Shown: positions 10,196 through 21,444, numbered from the stretch's first letter. The stretch is 21,506 bases of DNA from Blastomyces gilchristii SLH14081 (GCF_000003855.2 NW_003101675.1:420027-441532), one strand, 5' to 3'. Notes: generated by a model not told the origin, from the sequence alone. Program-made: numbers and translations.

Positions 10196-10230
10196 ATAAT
10201 ATCGCGGCCGCTTCTGAACACGCTTATGAA
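10196..10230. other. Short CpG-rich island with GCGGCCGC
   Basis: An octamer GCGGCCGC sits at 10203-10210, followed by CTTCTGAACACGC. Such CpG-dense sequence is exceptional in this window. It lies at the junction between LINE copy 3 and the Gypsy element. It may be the least-mutated part of an LTR start or of LINE ORF1. Too short to assign. Confidence 0.35.
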
Positions 10231-10345
10231 TGTAAAGAGGCCATAGCCTCTACTCACTAATTTAGTATAATATATATAAGAAGTCAGTGTACATCTGTAA
10301 TTATACACTGAATCAAGCAACTGTTGAATCACATCTGATAGCATG
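10231..10345 (+). other. Possible 5' LTR end and primer-binding site of Gypsy element 1
   Basis: TGTAAAGAGGCC at 10231 to CACA at 10333 would make a TG...CA unit of about 103 bp, containing a TATATATAAG box near 10275. Two bases later, TGATAGCATG (10336-10345) resembles a primer-binding site for initiator tRNA-Met (TGGTAGC form, with one G-to-A change). The first 12 bases resemble the outer end of the minus-strand LTR at 14153. The unit is short, and no second LTR for this element is seen, so both calls are tentative; the LTR may start further left. Confidence 0.35.
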
Positions 10346-10717
10346 TCTAAAAACTGGTGAGAAGTGCAGGCTTCTTCAGAGCATGATAATTTTATCTATA
10401 AAGCAATTTGTAGTTATCATATCAGAGTGATTCTAAAATATCTCAAAAGATAGTGTATAAAGATTGATAAGTGAAAGAGCATCTGATTGATACTGCTCTA
10501 CTTGTTAAGGAAAAACTTCACACTCAGATAAATAGTATATATGTGAATGAATGAGATGTGAGAAAGAGAATGAGAGTGATAAATCAGATTCAAAGAAGTC
10601 TGCTCTCTACTCAGAAGAATAAAAGAGAGATGATTATCACTGAAGTTATACCATAATAACAGAAATCATATAATAATATAATAATAGACACTGTATAATC
10701 AATGAGAAACTATTAAA

Positions 10718-11950
10718 ATGAACATCTCTTCTAGTTAATATAAATAATACTCTTCTCTGCTATCTGAACTGAAAGATATACAGAATCTCTCAGAAGATTT
10801 ACTCAAAGTAGTAAGAAAAGCAGCTGAGATCATCATCAAATCAGAAGCAAAACTCTGTATGTATATAAGAATTCTAAATGAAATTGAAGTCTTATATACA
10901 CAGTGGCAGACTGAGATGAAAGGTAAGCAATAATTGATATTTACTATAAATCAAGTATTCACTACAAAGAGCTTTACTGATACAATGATCATCATTAATA
11001 AGAATAGAGAACATCAGATCATAGACCTGTAGCAGAAGATAGACTGTTTATACAGATAAGCAATTATACTGAATCTGAAGATCTTATTATAATCATTTAT
11101 AATCTCTTCAGAAGTATACACATCATCTGAGATCACTGCACATGATGAGAATTCAAGTATAAAATATATCAAATCAGATAATCTGCTGAAGTATTAAGCA
11201 TCAATAATGACTGAAAAAATAATCCTATAATCAGCTGACTAAGTCAGATGCAATCATATTATCAGATTGAGTATGAACTTACAGACAGATAGTTAATAAA
11301 ATTTTAACAAGTCTTAAGATCTGCTGTATTTCTACACAGAAAAGCAAAGATATTATAAATAATAAGTGACAAAATAAATCTCACAGATCTCAAGTGATAT
11401 TCATTTTTATAAATATGAAATGAGTTTTTCGAATGAATCTTACTCAACTTTGAGAAAGTGAATATATAATATAAGTATTACAAACACTTTACTGAGTGTA
11501 GATAAGTAAGTGATTATAAATCATACTTCATATACTTCAGCTTATACTATCTCACATTGAATAAGAAGCTTTTAACATCTTGCTATTTACAAATCTTCAT
11601 TCACAATCTTATATCTGAATTGAGAGTGAAATGAAAATGCTTAAGCTTGTAATCAGGTACAGTGAAAGAAGTATACAATATTCTTATTATACAGAAACAA
11701 GTAAGTCAGCTGTAATAGAAAATACTGCAATTGAGTATATCTTAGTGAAGAATGAGTAATTAGACTTCTATAATACAAGTTACACACTCAGACATAATGA
11801 ATCTAGATTTGAATGTTATTACTAAAGCATTAAAGTCTCTGAAAAAGAAATTCTCTGAGTGAAAATCTTGATATTATGAGTATTGAGCTTATTTTAACTG
11901 TGAATGTCAAAATTATGATGCAAAAGATTGCAAATAGTATACAGAGTCAA
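10718..11950 (+). pseudogene. Gypsy 1 gag (capsid, CCHC knuckle), broken
   Basis: A reading from ATG 10718 gives a helical, charged N-terminal segment (LSEDLLKVVRKAAE, then LYTQWQTEMKG near 10900). The central part, about 11390-11700, reads as a capsid-like stretch rich in aromatic residues with many TGA codons at likely Trp positions. A zinc knuckle lies at about 11890-11931. It keeps the C-x2-C-x4-H-x4-C spacing, but the first Cys and the His are both Tyr, which single G-to-A and C-to-T changes would produce. The N-terminus and the knuckle are in different frames, so at least one indel has occurred. Virus-like particle assembly would be impossible now. Confidence 0.65.
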
Positions 11951-12099
11951 GAGAAGTAAGAGAGTTAAAAAACTAGCAGAATTAGTAAGCTCAGAGACAC
12001 TTGCTAATATTCTATAAAAAGTCTTTAAAGTGAAAGAGATGTCTGTGTTAGATAATCTACTGAATTCTGTAAATTTAAAGAGAAAGCAGGCTTCTAACT

Positions 12100-13937
12100 G
12101 AGATGCAGATAAGAAAGAAGTAAACACTCATCTTAATATCTTAAGATCTGAAATGTTGATGTATAGAGATCACTTGAATAAGAATTGAGAGATGACTGTA
12201 AAAGTGTTAGTGAATATAGAAGCTTTCATATAATATATTAATAATTATATAATCTCAAGACTGAAAGAGGTTCACTGAGTGAAGAATTCTTAATATATAA
12301 GATTGTCTGATAATTAATATTTAGTGTTATCTATAAGAGTAAGAGTTCTCTTGCACTTCAGAGAATGATCTTGCTATATTTAAGTGTAGAAGCTGCAGAA
12401 CATGAAATACAATCTTATTTCTAAACTTGAATAATGTTAAAGATTCAATCTGCAGATTCAATGATGTATGTGTTATATGAGATTAACTGATACAAAGAAA
12501 ACAGTTTATATAATTCTATTAACTGATATGAGAAGAACATTTCACATCTCTGATATAGAAGAATTAAATCTGCTTATGCATTAACAAGTAAAGAGAATAA
12601 TTTATAAGATCTCATCTGAAAGCATCTTATATGTTATATGAGACTTTGAAAAGAAGAAAATCAAGATAAAGAATATATAGAAGAACAAGTGTATGAAGAA
12701 ACTTCTGAAGAAGTATGAGAAGATCTTCTAAACAGATCTTTCACTGAAATTGCTGCTGAAACAAGGATTTGTACATGAGATTGACATGAGAGATATGAAA
12801 TCAGTCAATCAGAATGTATACTCTCTATTACAAATGCATCTTAAAAAACAGAAGTGTCAGATCACAGACCTTCTAGAATGTAGTCTCATATAATTCTTAT
12901 CAAGTGTGTGAGACTTCTCAGTTCTATTTATGGAAAAGACAGATGAGAAGTAACAGATATGTATCAATTATTGAGCACTTAACAAGCTTATAATTAAGAA
13001 TGAATACTCATTATTACAGATTTAACAATAGTTGAATACAGTTGAAAATATCTGATATCTATTGAAGATTGATCTTCTCTCAGAATACTGACAGATCTGT
13101 GTAGACAAACTGTCAGTATCACAAACTATGTTTAATATATAATAAGAGAAGTTCAAATTTCTGATAATATTATTCAGTCTGATAAATGCATCTATTATCT
13201 TTTAAATAATGATGAATACAATTCTTTATAAATAGAATGAAATCTCATATCTTGTATATCTGAATAACATCTTAGTCTTTTCAAACTTATATAACAAACA
13301 TCTGAAGCATCTCAATAAAGTGCTTACACTCTGGCAGAGTGTAAGCTCTATATTAAATTAATCAAGTGTGTGTTTGAAATGAAATAGTTGAAGTTTATAG
13401 AATATGTAATGAGTGATAACTATATATATCTTATTCTGAAGAAATTGAATGTCACAGTAAATTGACTGTGACTGTGATAATTTCTTGAATTGATCTTATA
13501 CTACTGCAGATTCATCAAAGATTTCATATAAATAGCTGTATCACTGTCAGATCTCTTAAGAGAGATGAATGCAAATCTGTGAAAGAAGAAGTTTTATTCA
13601 ATTATATAAAATGTTATATGTAAAGAGATCTTTCTCATACTGAGAAAATATATAATAACATTCTCAGTGATTATTTAATCAGATTATAATAAATCTTTCT
13701 ACATTAAGACAGATGCATCTGAATAAGCTAGTAAAGATACTCTTCTGCAGATGAGTAAGAATAGCAAGCTATATCTGATAATATATAATAGTAGAAAACT
13801 ACTAAGCACTGAGCTCAATTACTCAGTGTATGAAAAGAAATTACTAATAATTAAGCACAAACTGGTATTATAGAATAGATATATTGATAATACATATATA
13901 ATAATGATGATCACAGATTATGAAAGTCTTATCTATC
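12100..13937 (+). pseudogene. Gypsy 1 pol (protease, RT, partial RNase H), broken
   Basis: The protease is visible near 12190-12260 as VLVNIEAFI, where the active-site D-(S/T)-G-A has become N-I-E-A. The approach to RT reads GFVHEID near 12770, then ITDLLE and SVLF near 12860-12930. RT shows WQMCINYWALNK, IDLLS and, at 13257-13268, YLNN where the catalytic Y-L-D-D should be; both Asp have become Asn. RNase H follows at about 13690-13937 with KTDAS, SRKLL, ELNYSVYEKKLL and ITDYESL before it breaks off. Trp sites are nearly all TGA. The RT type differs from the second Gypsy element, so the two are separate lineages. Active-site losses show it is dead. Confidence 0.82.
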
Positions 13938-14066
13938 TATTATTATTATTATTATTATTATTCTTTCATTATACTTAGATGCAAGCGGAGCTTATAATGA
14001 GTTCTCACGTGATGTTAAATACAGGTCAAGTGTTGATTATACAGAAGAAAATACAGGTGTTAAGAC
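13938..14066 (-). mobile_element. Possible 5'-truncated LINE 3' end with (TTA)n tail
   Basis: A TAT/TTA repeat at 13938-13962 is followed by TTCTTTCATTATACTTAGATGCAAGC. On the minus strand this reads GCTTGCATCT...GAAAGAATAATAAT, similar to the last bases of both LINE copies (GCGTACATCT...GAAGAATAATAAT). It would be a LINE tail of a related family inserted in the RNase H of Gypsy 1, truncated to about 100-130 bp. Similarity beyond about 30 bp is weak and no target duplication was found. Confidence 0.4.
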
Positions 14067-14152
14067 TAGACTGACCGTGTAACTGTGTCTGAAACCAGGA
14101 TCAAACTTTACAGTTGTTATGTTGTCTAAAAGTATTACTTCTGATCATAGTT
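14067..14152 (+). mobile_element. hAT-like element end, interrupted by an LTR
   Basis: TAGACTGACCGTGT at 14067 starts about 40 bp that match the right end of the 9582-10087 element read inward (minus strand from 10087). The differences in that block are all transitions. The interior then diverges, so this is a different member of the family. The flank GTTAAGAC differs from other copies, supporting TAGACTG as the true boundary. It is cut after 86 bp by the LTR at 14153, and its other end would lie beyond the window. Confidence 0.65.
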
Positions 14153-14435
14153 TGTGTAAGAGGCCTACACTGAATAGATCAGTATAATATATAGATCTTA
14201 TATAACAAAGTGGAAAATGTTAAAGAAGGAAAGAAAAGAGAGAAAGTGCAGGAATCAGTGATTGAAATGAATATTTATATGTGTACACAGTGATGTACGC
14301 GGTGGAGCTTCAGAGCGGAAGAATAGAAATTCTGTAGATTTTCAGCTGAGAATCAGTGACTGAGAATCAGAACAGTAGAAATCTGTGAAGTGTAATGAAA
14401 TAGTCTATATAATTGATCAGGCGCAGCCCGCCACA
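14153..14435 (-). repeat. 3' LTR of Gypsy element 2
   Basis: On the minus strand the unit starts TGTGGCGGG at 14435 and ends CTCTTACACA at 14153, giving TG...CA ends with matching TGTG/CACA. A TTATATAAG box near 14200-14210 on the minus strand fits an LTR promoter. The polypurine tract and the pol end lie immediately upstream, as expected for a 3' LTR. At about 283 bp the size is plausible. It retains GG and CpG (GCGCAGCCCGCC at 14421-14432), unlike pol. The matching 5' LTR is not in the window. Confidence 0.6.
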
Positions 14436-17115
14436 TTAGCTCTCTCTTTTCAGAAGTGAGATTGTGTGTAGTTCTCATCAGTCAAGAGCCACTGTTTTGA
14501 ATAACACAGAGCTCAGAGTTCAGATTACACAATCATAGCTGACTCATTTCACAATATATTATCAGCTGCAGCTGCAGAGTCTCTTATTGAGAATATTCTC
14601 AATCTCTCACTCAAGTTCATTGTCTTCTTCTATAATCTCTGATAACTGTCAATTGAAAGTCAGTTAAGAAGAAAACAGGTCAGTGATAGTGCAGTGAAGC
14701 AAGCTTGTATAAAAGATATTATAAATCTCTGATAATATATTAAGACAGTAGTTATAACTGTCTAGAACTTCTATTATCTTATATTTAATATAGTGATAAT
14801 TCAGTGTATAAGATGAGTATGTGATTTATATATTCTTAAGATTCAATTGTATCAGGTCTTCTATCTTATATTACTCAGTGAGATCTTAATAAATATTAGT
14901 TTAATCTTCTTAATTCTGTTTCGTACTTATTATAAAGACTTCTACTCAATTACAAGCATCTTAGAGCTTTGTTACTATATTATTAATAATCAATCAGACT
15001 GCAGAGATTCAGTATGAAATATATAATCTTTAGAAGATTCAATACTTTTATATAATATTCATGTGTGAGAAAGAATAAGCTTATATCTGTTGAAACAGCA
15101 TTCTGATCATTAATAGCAACTTCAGTGTATAGAAGAAGATTATATCAATCATCTTATAAGTAATTACAGAACTTATAAAGATAATTATTTATAATCTGAA
15201 TTATTCATTCTGATACATCATCAATCTCAGAGTGATAAATAGTTAAGAAACAGTATATAATCTTGAGAACTTGACAGACTCTTATTCAGAGAATGCTTAT
15301 GAATTAACAGCTCTGATCTGATACTATAGATCTCAGTAATTCATACATTTAATAGAACAGACTCTGTAGAAAAGCTTCAGGGACTTGTTTAGTATTCATC
15401 TTATTACAAGATTTCAATATTACACTCTTACTTAATCAGTTTATAATAATCAGAATGTTTCTACAACTCTTACTCTTAGAGAGATTAATAGTGAAGTCAA
15501 TTATTACATCTTATCAGATTCTATCAGAGATATTAAGCAGTTTTAGCAGGTCTTTTCTACAGTTCTTTCACAAGATGATAAAGAAATAATAATTACAGTT
15601 TCAGATAAAATATCTGATACTGTTTAATATCTTAGATTAGTAGAACTCTTGAGAGATTATTTAATACAGTTATTCATAATCTGAATAATTAGTTATATAA
15701 GAATCATGCATCTCTTCTATTTTTCAAGTATATAAGAGTTCAGAATGAGAGACTCAGTGTTGTTTATAAAATTACAAAGTGTTATTATCATCAATTAAGT
15801 ACTCTGAGATGTCAGTTCTTATATGTAGTTCTGAGAGAAATCAGAGTACTTCTTGATATACTGCTTCAGTGAGTACTTAAAGAAGTTCATCAGTTTAAGC
15901 TGTTATATATCACAATTCATTCAGTGTAGAAGAAGTGAAGATATCAGTATCAGTATCAGTTCAGAGAGAGAGTGTTCTAATTAAAGAAGTGTGTATAGTG
16001 TCATGAGTTATTTTATCTTAATTAATCAATATCTTCAGATCTAAGAGCTGATGTTCTCAGTTCATTCAATAAGTATCTGTTATATTGAAAGATATATCTT
16101 ACTCTCATTATAAGAGAGTATCTGTCAATGAGTTCTAGCTGTCAGAATAATAATGTATTATAAAATAAAAGTGACTTAAGAACTTAGATCATTGCATCTG
16201 TCATTTGATAAGTTTACAGATAGTAGTAAAATACTTGAGATTCTTATGATCTGTGATTATCTTAAATTCAGAGATACTTCAGAGTTTGAAGTCTTATTCT
16301 TCTAGATAGTGTATAATCATGAGAAGTGTCTTATTATAGATCTTATAATTGCATTCAGTGAGACTCAGTTTCTTACATATAAAGACACATAATTGTAAGA
16401 TATCTTTATTATTATATTATAATATAGCTTCTTCTGTGACATAGTGAGAGAAATCAGCTTCAATAACTATCTTATAATCAGAATTGAATATTATTATCAG
16501 AGAGGTATTAATAAACATCTTCTGTATTTATATAAATGCAGCTTCAGTATTTAGTGATCATTGAAATACTGAGTCTTTCTTAGTGAGTTCTGTAAGTAAT
16601 CTTATAATATCTGAGAAGTTCTGTATAAATTACTGATAGAAGTTAGTGAATCTGATAAAGCTTTGTATATCTTTCACAGTGCACAGAGTCTTTCATTTAA
16701 GAACAGCAGAGATGTTCTCAGAATTTATTCAGATTCTCTTATCAGCTTCTATAAGAAAGTCTAGATATTTTACACTTTTAATCTTAAAATTATACTTATC
16801 TATATCTATTAGTAGTTCTGCTTCTTGTAGTCATTGTAATATCTTTTATACATGTTCTTGATATTCTTTCTTAAACTCATCAGTGAAGATGAGAATATCA
16901 TCAAGATACACAGATATAAATTTATTAAGAAAATCTCAGAGTGCTCAGTTAATATACTTCTGAAATATACTGAGAGTATTAGTCAGTCTGAAGAGTGTGA
17001 CTACTCATTTAAAGAGATTATATTATGTTTGAAATACTATAAGTCACTCATCTTCTTCATTGATGTGAATCTTATAAAACATGATAATGACATCTAACTT
17101 TGTAAATTATTAAAC
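14436..17115 (-). pseudogene. Gypsy 2 pol (RT, RNase H, integrase, chromodomain), broken
   Basis: Read right to left, the RT begins already truncated at 17115. It shows FRLTNTLSIFQKYINWAL, then an intact YLDD at 16897-16908 followed by ILIFTD and a DKYKF-KSVKYLDFLIE segment. RNase H at about 16180-16380 reads LSLTECNYKIYNKTLL and ITDHKNLKYF. The integrase core runs about 15550-15050 with IDF (first Asp), SIVSDQSWQF (second Asp), the catalytic Glu in EIDDVSE, and FFLTHEYY. A chromodomain lies at about 14500-14645: an acidic ELEWEIENIL segment followed by YIVKWVSYD; the chromodomain targets insertion to marked chromatin in this group. Stops are mostly TGA at Trp. RT is cut by LINE copy 2, and gag and protease are missing. 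It resembles the common fungal chromodomain Gypsy lineage. Confidence 0.85.
14439..14450 (-). other. Polypurine tract of Gypsy element 2
   Basis: AAAAGAGAGAG on the minus strand, separated by four bases from the TGTGG start of the LTR. In LTR elements this primes plus-strand DNA synthesis. Its position next to a TG-starting LTR supports both calls. Confidence 0.55.
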
Positions 17116-17131
17116 TATTATTATTATTATT
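17116..17131 (-). repeat. (TAA)n tail of LINE copy 2
   Basis: Five TTA/TAA units separate Gypsy 2 pol (TTATTAAA) from the LINE 3' untranslated region (TTCTTCAATTATAGATG). This is the insertion junction. Confidence 0.85.
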
Positions 17132-17172
17132 CTTCAATTATAGATGTATGTAGTCAGAGACTATGACATCTA

Positions 17173-17195
17173 CCTGAGAACTTTTAGTTCTCAGG
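17173..17195 (-). other. Conserved 3' stem-loop of LINE copy 2
   Basis: CCTGAGAAC (17173-17181) pairs with GTTCTCAGG (17187-17195) around a 5-base loop. It is the counterpart of the hairpin at 7385-7407, with one more base pair. GG and CC are kept in both copies although such pairs are rare elsewhere. Confidence 0.7.
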
Positions 17196-17491
17196 GTTTT
17201 TCCTATATCTGTAAAGTTAACTATTATACATTCATCAATTTCAGATATGCAAAATCAGAAAATTTCAGCCTAGAATACAAAAACTGTTTACAAATTGCAG
17301 TGTTTTAACATCTTCTGATACTTTGAAATCATTTGACAATATCATGACAAAGGAAAAGAGAAAGAGAACACAGTCTTAAAGATAGCCACATTAAATAGAT
17401 AGATAGAAAGAAATTGAAAGAAAAAGATAAAGTAAAGAGAGACTGTAACAAAACAAATTATTAAAAGATAGTATATAGCTGTTTTAACAGA

Positions 17492-20400
17492 CTATATCTG
17501 ATTGATTTTCTTCTCTTCATGTTCAGATAATTCTGAATTTAGTCATTTTCTTATAGCTGCTTGAGTTTCTGATAGAAAGTCTATTAAGTATTTAATTCCT
17601 GTCTCAGTTGAGAATAAGAATCTCATATTTAATTGATTTAGATCATACTTCTCTTTCAATCTGGCTCTGAGACTATTGTATAATGCGCAGTGCATTACAA
17701 TATACTCAGAATTCTCATTTACATTGCAGAATGAGCATTCTATTGAGTTAAATCTATTATCAAATCTTTGTATATAAGATTTGAAATAGCCATGTTCTAG
17801 TTTCAGCTGTATTATAGATGAGAATATTTTCTTTTTACATTTAATTGAACAAGATTTTCACTTGGGTTTTATTTTAAATCTTGAATAATGTATACTCTTC
17901 TTTTGTTTCTGCCAGCTTTCATTTCACTTGTCTAAACAAGATTCTTTTATTTTTCTCTTTATAAAAGAGCAGAATATAATTTTTTGAATAGATCTGCTTA
18001 ATTCTGCCCTCTTTTTTACAGCTGAATCAGCCAATTCATTGTCATGAATATTCATATGAGCAGGAACTCAGTACAGATGAATTATCAGCTTTGATATTCT
18101 CCTCTTTTGAATTTTTAAAACAGAGTTTAAGATCAGTTTAAGATTCATTTGATTATTATAAATCTGACTATTTCTAAGTCTTTTTAAAGCACCTTGACTA
18201 TCAGAGAATATTCATGTCTTTTTCAAACTATTTCCTCTTTTATAAGGTTTTATTTCAATGAGTTTGAAAGCTTTCACTATTACAAATAGTTCAGTATAAA
18301 AGACTTCAGATTCACAGCCTAAATTTCAGAAATCTGACATAAAATTAATATTATCTTCAGTATAAGCAATGCCTGTATCTAATCTATTTAAATTCTCATT
18401 TTTTGAGTTGTCTGAATGAATCAGAATAGAGTCTTTTATATTAATTGTAGAAATTCTCTTTAAATACTGTTCATATTCTTTCTCTTTAAATAGTTCACTT
18501 ATTTACAAGTCTATAAGAGATTCAAGCTTTTCTCTTGAGAGAGATAACTTCTCATGATTAACTTTTTCAATATTTAAAGAAGAAAATTGATTTTTAATCA
18601 GTGAGTACAGTCTGTACAGTTGAGAAGACATTTTCTTTAAAGAATTATTTTCATTTCAATTAAGGAATCTATTTCAATTCAGTTCATTTTCAGAGTTAAT
18701 CAGTAAAAATGAAGAAGAGACTCTTTCTCTGATTATATGATTTAAGCTCATCTTTATAACTCTCAGAGTATAGTTCATACAGGTCTTTTTAAATCTAATA
18801 GTAGAAGAAGAAATTGAAGCTTCAATTTTCATTACTTTAATAGAAGATGATTTAAATACTCTCAGAATTCTTCTCAAAGCTCTATTTTACAGACTTTGAA
18901 AGAGTTCAGTGAAATTTTCTTGATTATTTCATTAAACTTAAACTTCATAATCAGCTACTGAGATAATACAGACTATATATAACTATCTCATAGTCTGAAA
19001 GAATAGATCTCTCTCTGTATTTGATAGTCTGATAATGTTATTTAATCGTCTTTCTGTCTTGACAGTTCTTTATTAAATATAATATTTAAAATTCAACTTG
19101 AAGTTTAATCATACTTCTAATTATTTAACATTTAAACTGGATTTAATCTCTCTATTTAAAAGAGTTAGAGATAGTTCTTTCTCATTGAATTTAGAAAAGA
19201 AATGAATTAACTCAGTTTTATTTATATTAAATTGAATTTAATTGATATCTACTCTGATAAAGATTTTCTTTATAACTTTTTTAATTACTTTTAAATTCTC
19301 TTTGATAGTTTTTAAGCTATAGACTAGATCAATATCATCTATATAACTCAGAGATCACACTATTTTCATATTTCTATCTTTGAATAGATATACAGTGTAT
19401 ATTATAAATAAAATGAGTGAGATTGAAGATTCTTACAGTACTTCTATTTTTATCTCAGTCTTATCTTATTTCATTTTATCAAAGAAAAGTTATATAATTC
19501 TTTTAGATATAAAACAGTTAATTCATTTTATTAGAGAAAGTGACAGTTTTAACATCTTCAAAGTCTGAATTAACTTTGACTTTGAAATATAATCAAATGC
19601 TTCTTTTATATTAATAAAAACTGTAGTTAAGATCAGATCTTTATACTTTGCTATTTAAATATCATGAATAACTGAGAGAATAGTGTTAATTATAGAATAT
19701 TGTTTTCTATCTCTTATTTATTTACTGAATAAAAGACAATTACTGATAGAGCTTATAAAAGATAGTTGAGTAGCTATTATCTTTTTTAAAATCTTTCTAG
19801 ACAGTTTAATAGAGATATTACTTTATATGACTTAAGAATTAAAGGTTTTCTATTAGATTTTATAAGAATCACTTCAGTGACTTCTCTCCAGCATTCAGAA
19901 TGATATTCATTTTTCAAGAGATTGAAAAAGAGCTCAAAATATTCATTCTTTAAGTAGAAGTATGTATTTTGAATAATCAAGTGATTAATTGAATCAGGCC
20001 CTGCAGCAGTCTTAACTGAACTTGAGAAGATAACTAACTCTAATTTATCTTGAGTAAGATCAGATCATTCTCAGTCATTTTCATTAATACAGTAAATAAG
20101 TGATATATTCTCTTTCTCTGAATCTGAATCTGATGAGTTTTGAAAGAGAGTTCTTATAAAAGCTTGATATTTTTTCTCAAAAGAGTTTGCTGTATATGAT
20201 TCATTCTGAAACTCATATTCTAAGATTGAAAGTTTTGCTACACTTCTTGTTTTAGTATAGTTAAAAGCTTTAAAAACTTCTTTTTCTTATGTTTCTTCAA
20301 GAAATTTATTCCAGCAGTCTGTTTTAGCTTTTTTAATACCCGAAAAATATTGATTTCTGACAGCTTTGAACTCTTTATCAGAAATTATATCATTCTTTCA

Positions 20401-21444
20401 ATCTCTTTTAGCAGTAGTCAATTGTTTTCTTTTAAATATGATATTCTCATTTTATCAAGATTTTGAATACTCAGAAGACTTTCTCTTTGAAATATTCTCT
20501 TTAACACTTACTAGAATAATAGATATAATGAGCTTCACTCTATTCTTAAGCATTTCATTTGAGATATCTTGAGCAGAATTTTAATACAGGTCACTCTGTC
20601 TTTTAGATTTTAACAGTTTTATACTTTCTTCAACTACCTTTCAGTCAGATTTTTCAAAGTTAAACTGATTAGAGAGAAGAGAATTTTCACTCATTTATTT
20701 CACACTCAGTTTAATATTAAATTGAATAATCTCACAATCTGATTCTGATGTCTTATTTGAATTAATAAATCAGTTTACAAGTCTTTTTTCTATTAGATTT
20801 TATAATATGAAGATTAGATCTATAATAGATTTCTGTTTCATGTCTTTTCTAAAGAATGTTTATTGATCAGATGTATTAACTGAATCTATTGAATACTCAA
20901 AGATTCATTTAATCAGATTATCAGCTCTTACTGCTCTTTTACATTCTAAATTTCATCAGAAATGATATATATTGAAATCTTCTACAATTATAGAGTTTCT
21001 TAATGAAGTTATATTCAGAAATTCTCTATCAATTATTCAGATGTTATTATTTTTCTTCAATGACTTTTCATTATAGATATTTATAAGCTGTATAGTAGTA
21101 AACTTATTCTCTTTATCTATAATATCACTTATCAGAATATCAGGGTCAGACATAATATCACATCTTAGATTAAATTGATATCTTGATCTCTTTCTTTCAT
21201 AGATCACTACTCTTGACTTTATCTCAGACTTTTGAGGTAAAAAGCAGTAGTAGCTTGAATGAGAAATGATATATTTTTGCTCAGCATTAAAATTCAGCTT
21301 CTGAAGCAGTATAAAATCAACTTTTTATTCAAATGTAATTTGAAGACAAGAATAAATATAATTTGAGTTTCTATTCACATTATTTTGAATAAATGTGATT
21401 TTTGAAGAGTTTTAAACTTTTTTTGTGTTTTATTGTATATTCAT
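17492..21444 (-). pseudogene. LINE copy 2 ORF2 (endonuclease, RT, RNase H), broken
   Basis: This has the same domain order as copy 1. The start ATG (21442-21444) is again embedded in ATGA, and the stop TAG is at 17492-17494. The endonuclease lies at about 20700-21395 (LLQK and VEDFN, both altered as in copy 1). RT lies at about 19120-19870, with the catalytic motif as YIDD at 19334-19345, both Asp intact. The stretch 18674-18877 is open and matches 5709-5912. RNase H lies near 18000-18430, and the zinc motif near 17680-17735. A segment at 19786-19980 is open (NEYHSECWREV with a surviving TGG) and ends at a one-base deletion near 19797 relative to copy 1. Total length is 4 bases shorter than in copy 1. 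Stops throughout make it inactive. Confidence 0.87.

Larger units (their letters stand above)
10231..13937 (+). mobile_element. Ty3/Gypsy LTR retrotransposon 1, truncated
   Basis: Gag, zinc knuckle, protease, RT and RNase H follow in Gypsy order on the plus strand. No integrase separates protease from RT, which excludes a Copia order. The element stops inside RNase H at about 13937, where a TTA repeat and foreign sequence begin. Its integrase and 3' LTR are absent from the window; they were deleted or lie right of 21506 beyond later insertions. All frames are broken by stops. Confidence 0.8.

Noticed and set aside
10203..10210. GCGGCCGC as cloning-vector contamination
   Set aside because: No adaptor or vector sequence flanks it, and the surroundings match LINE and LTR sequence. 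Unusual but probably natural.
11894..12127. Minus-strand open frame of 77 residues
   Set aside because: Antisense to Gypsy 1 gag zinc knuckle and downstream sequence; no motif of its own.
13938..13962. TAT repeat as CRISPR or a regulatory array
   Set aside because: It is a simple trinucleotide run like the tails of the two LINE copies, with no spacers.
14586..14603. Perfect 18-bp palindrome ATTGAGAATATTCTCAAT
   Set aside because: It falls inside the chromodomain coding stretch of Gypsy 2, and no partner site or arrangement suggests a regulatory role.
16646..17097. Two plus-strand open frames
   Set aside because: They are antisense to the RT of Gypsy 2, whose motifs (YLDD, INWAL) are clear on the minus strand.
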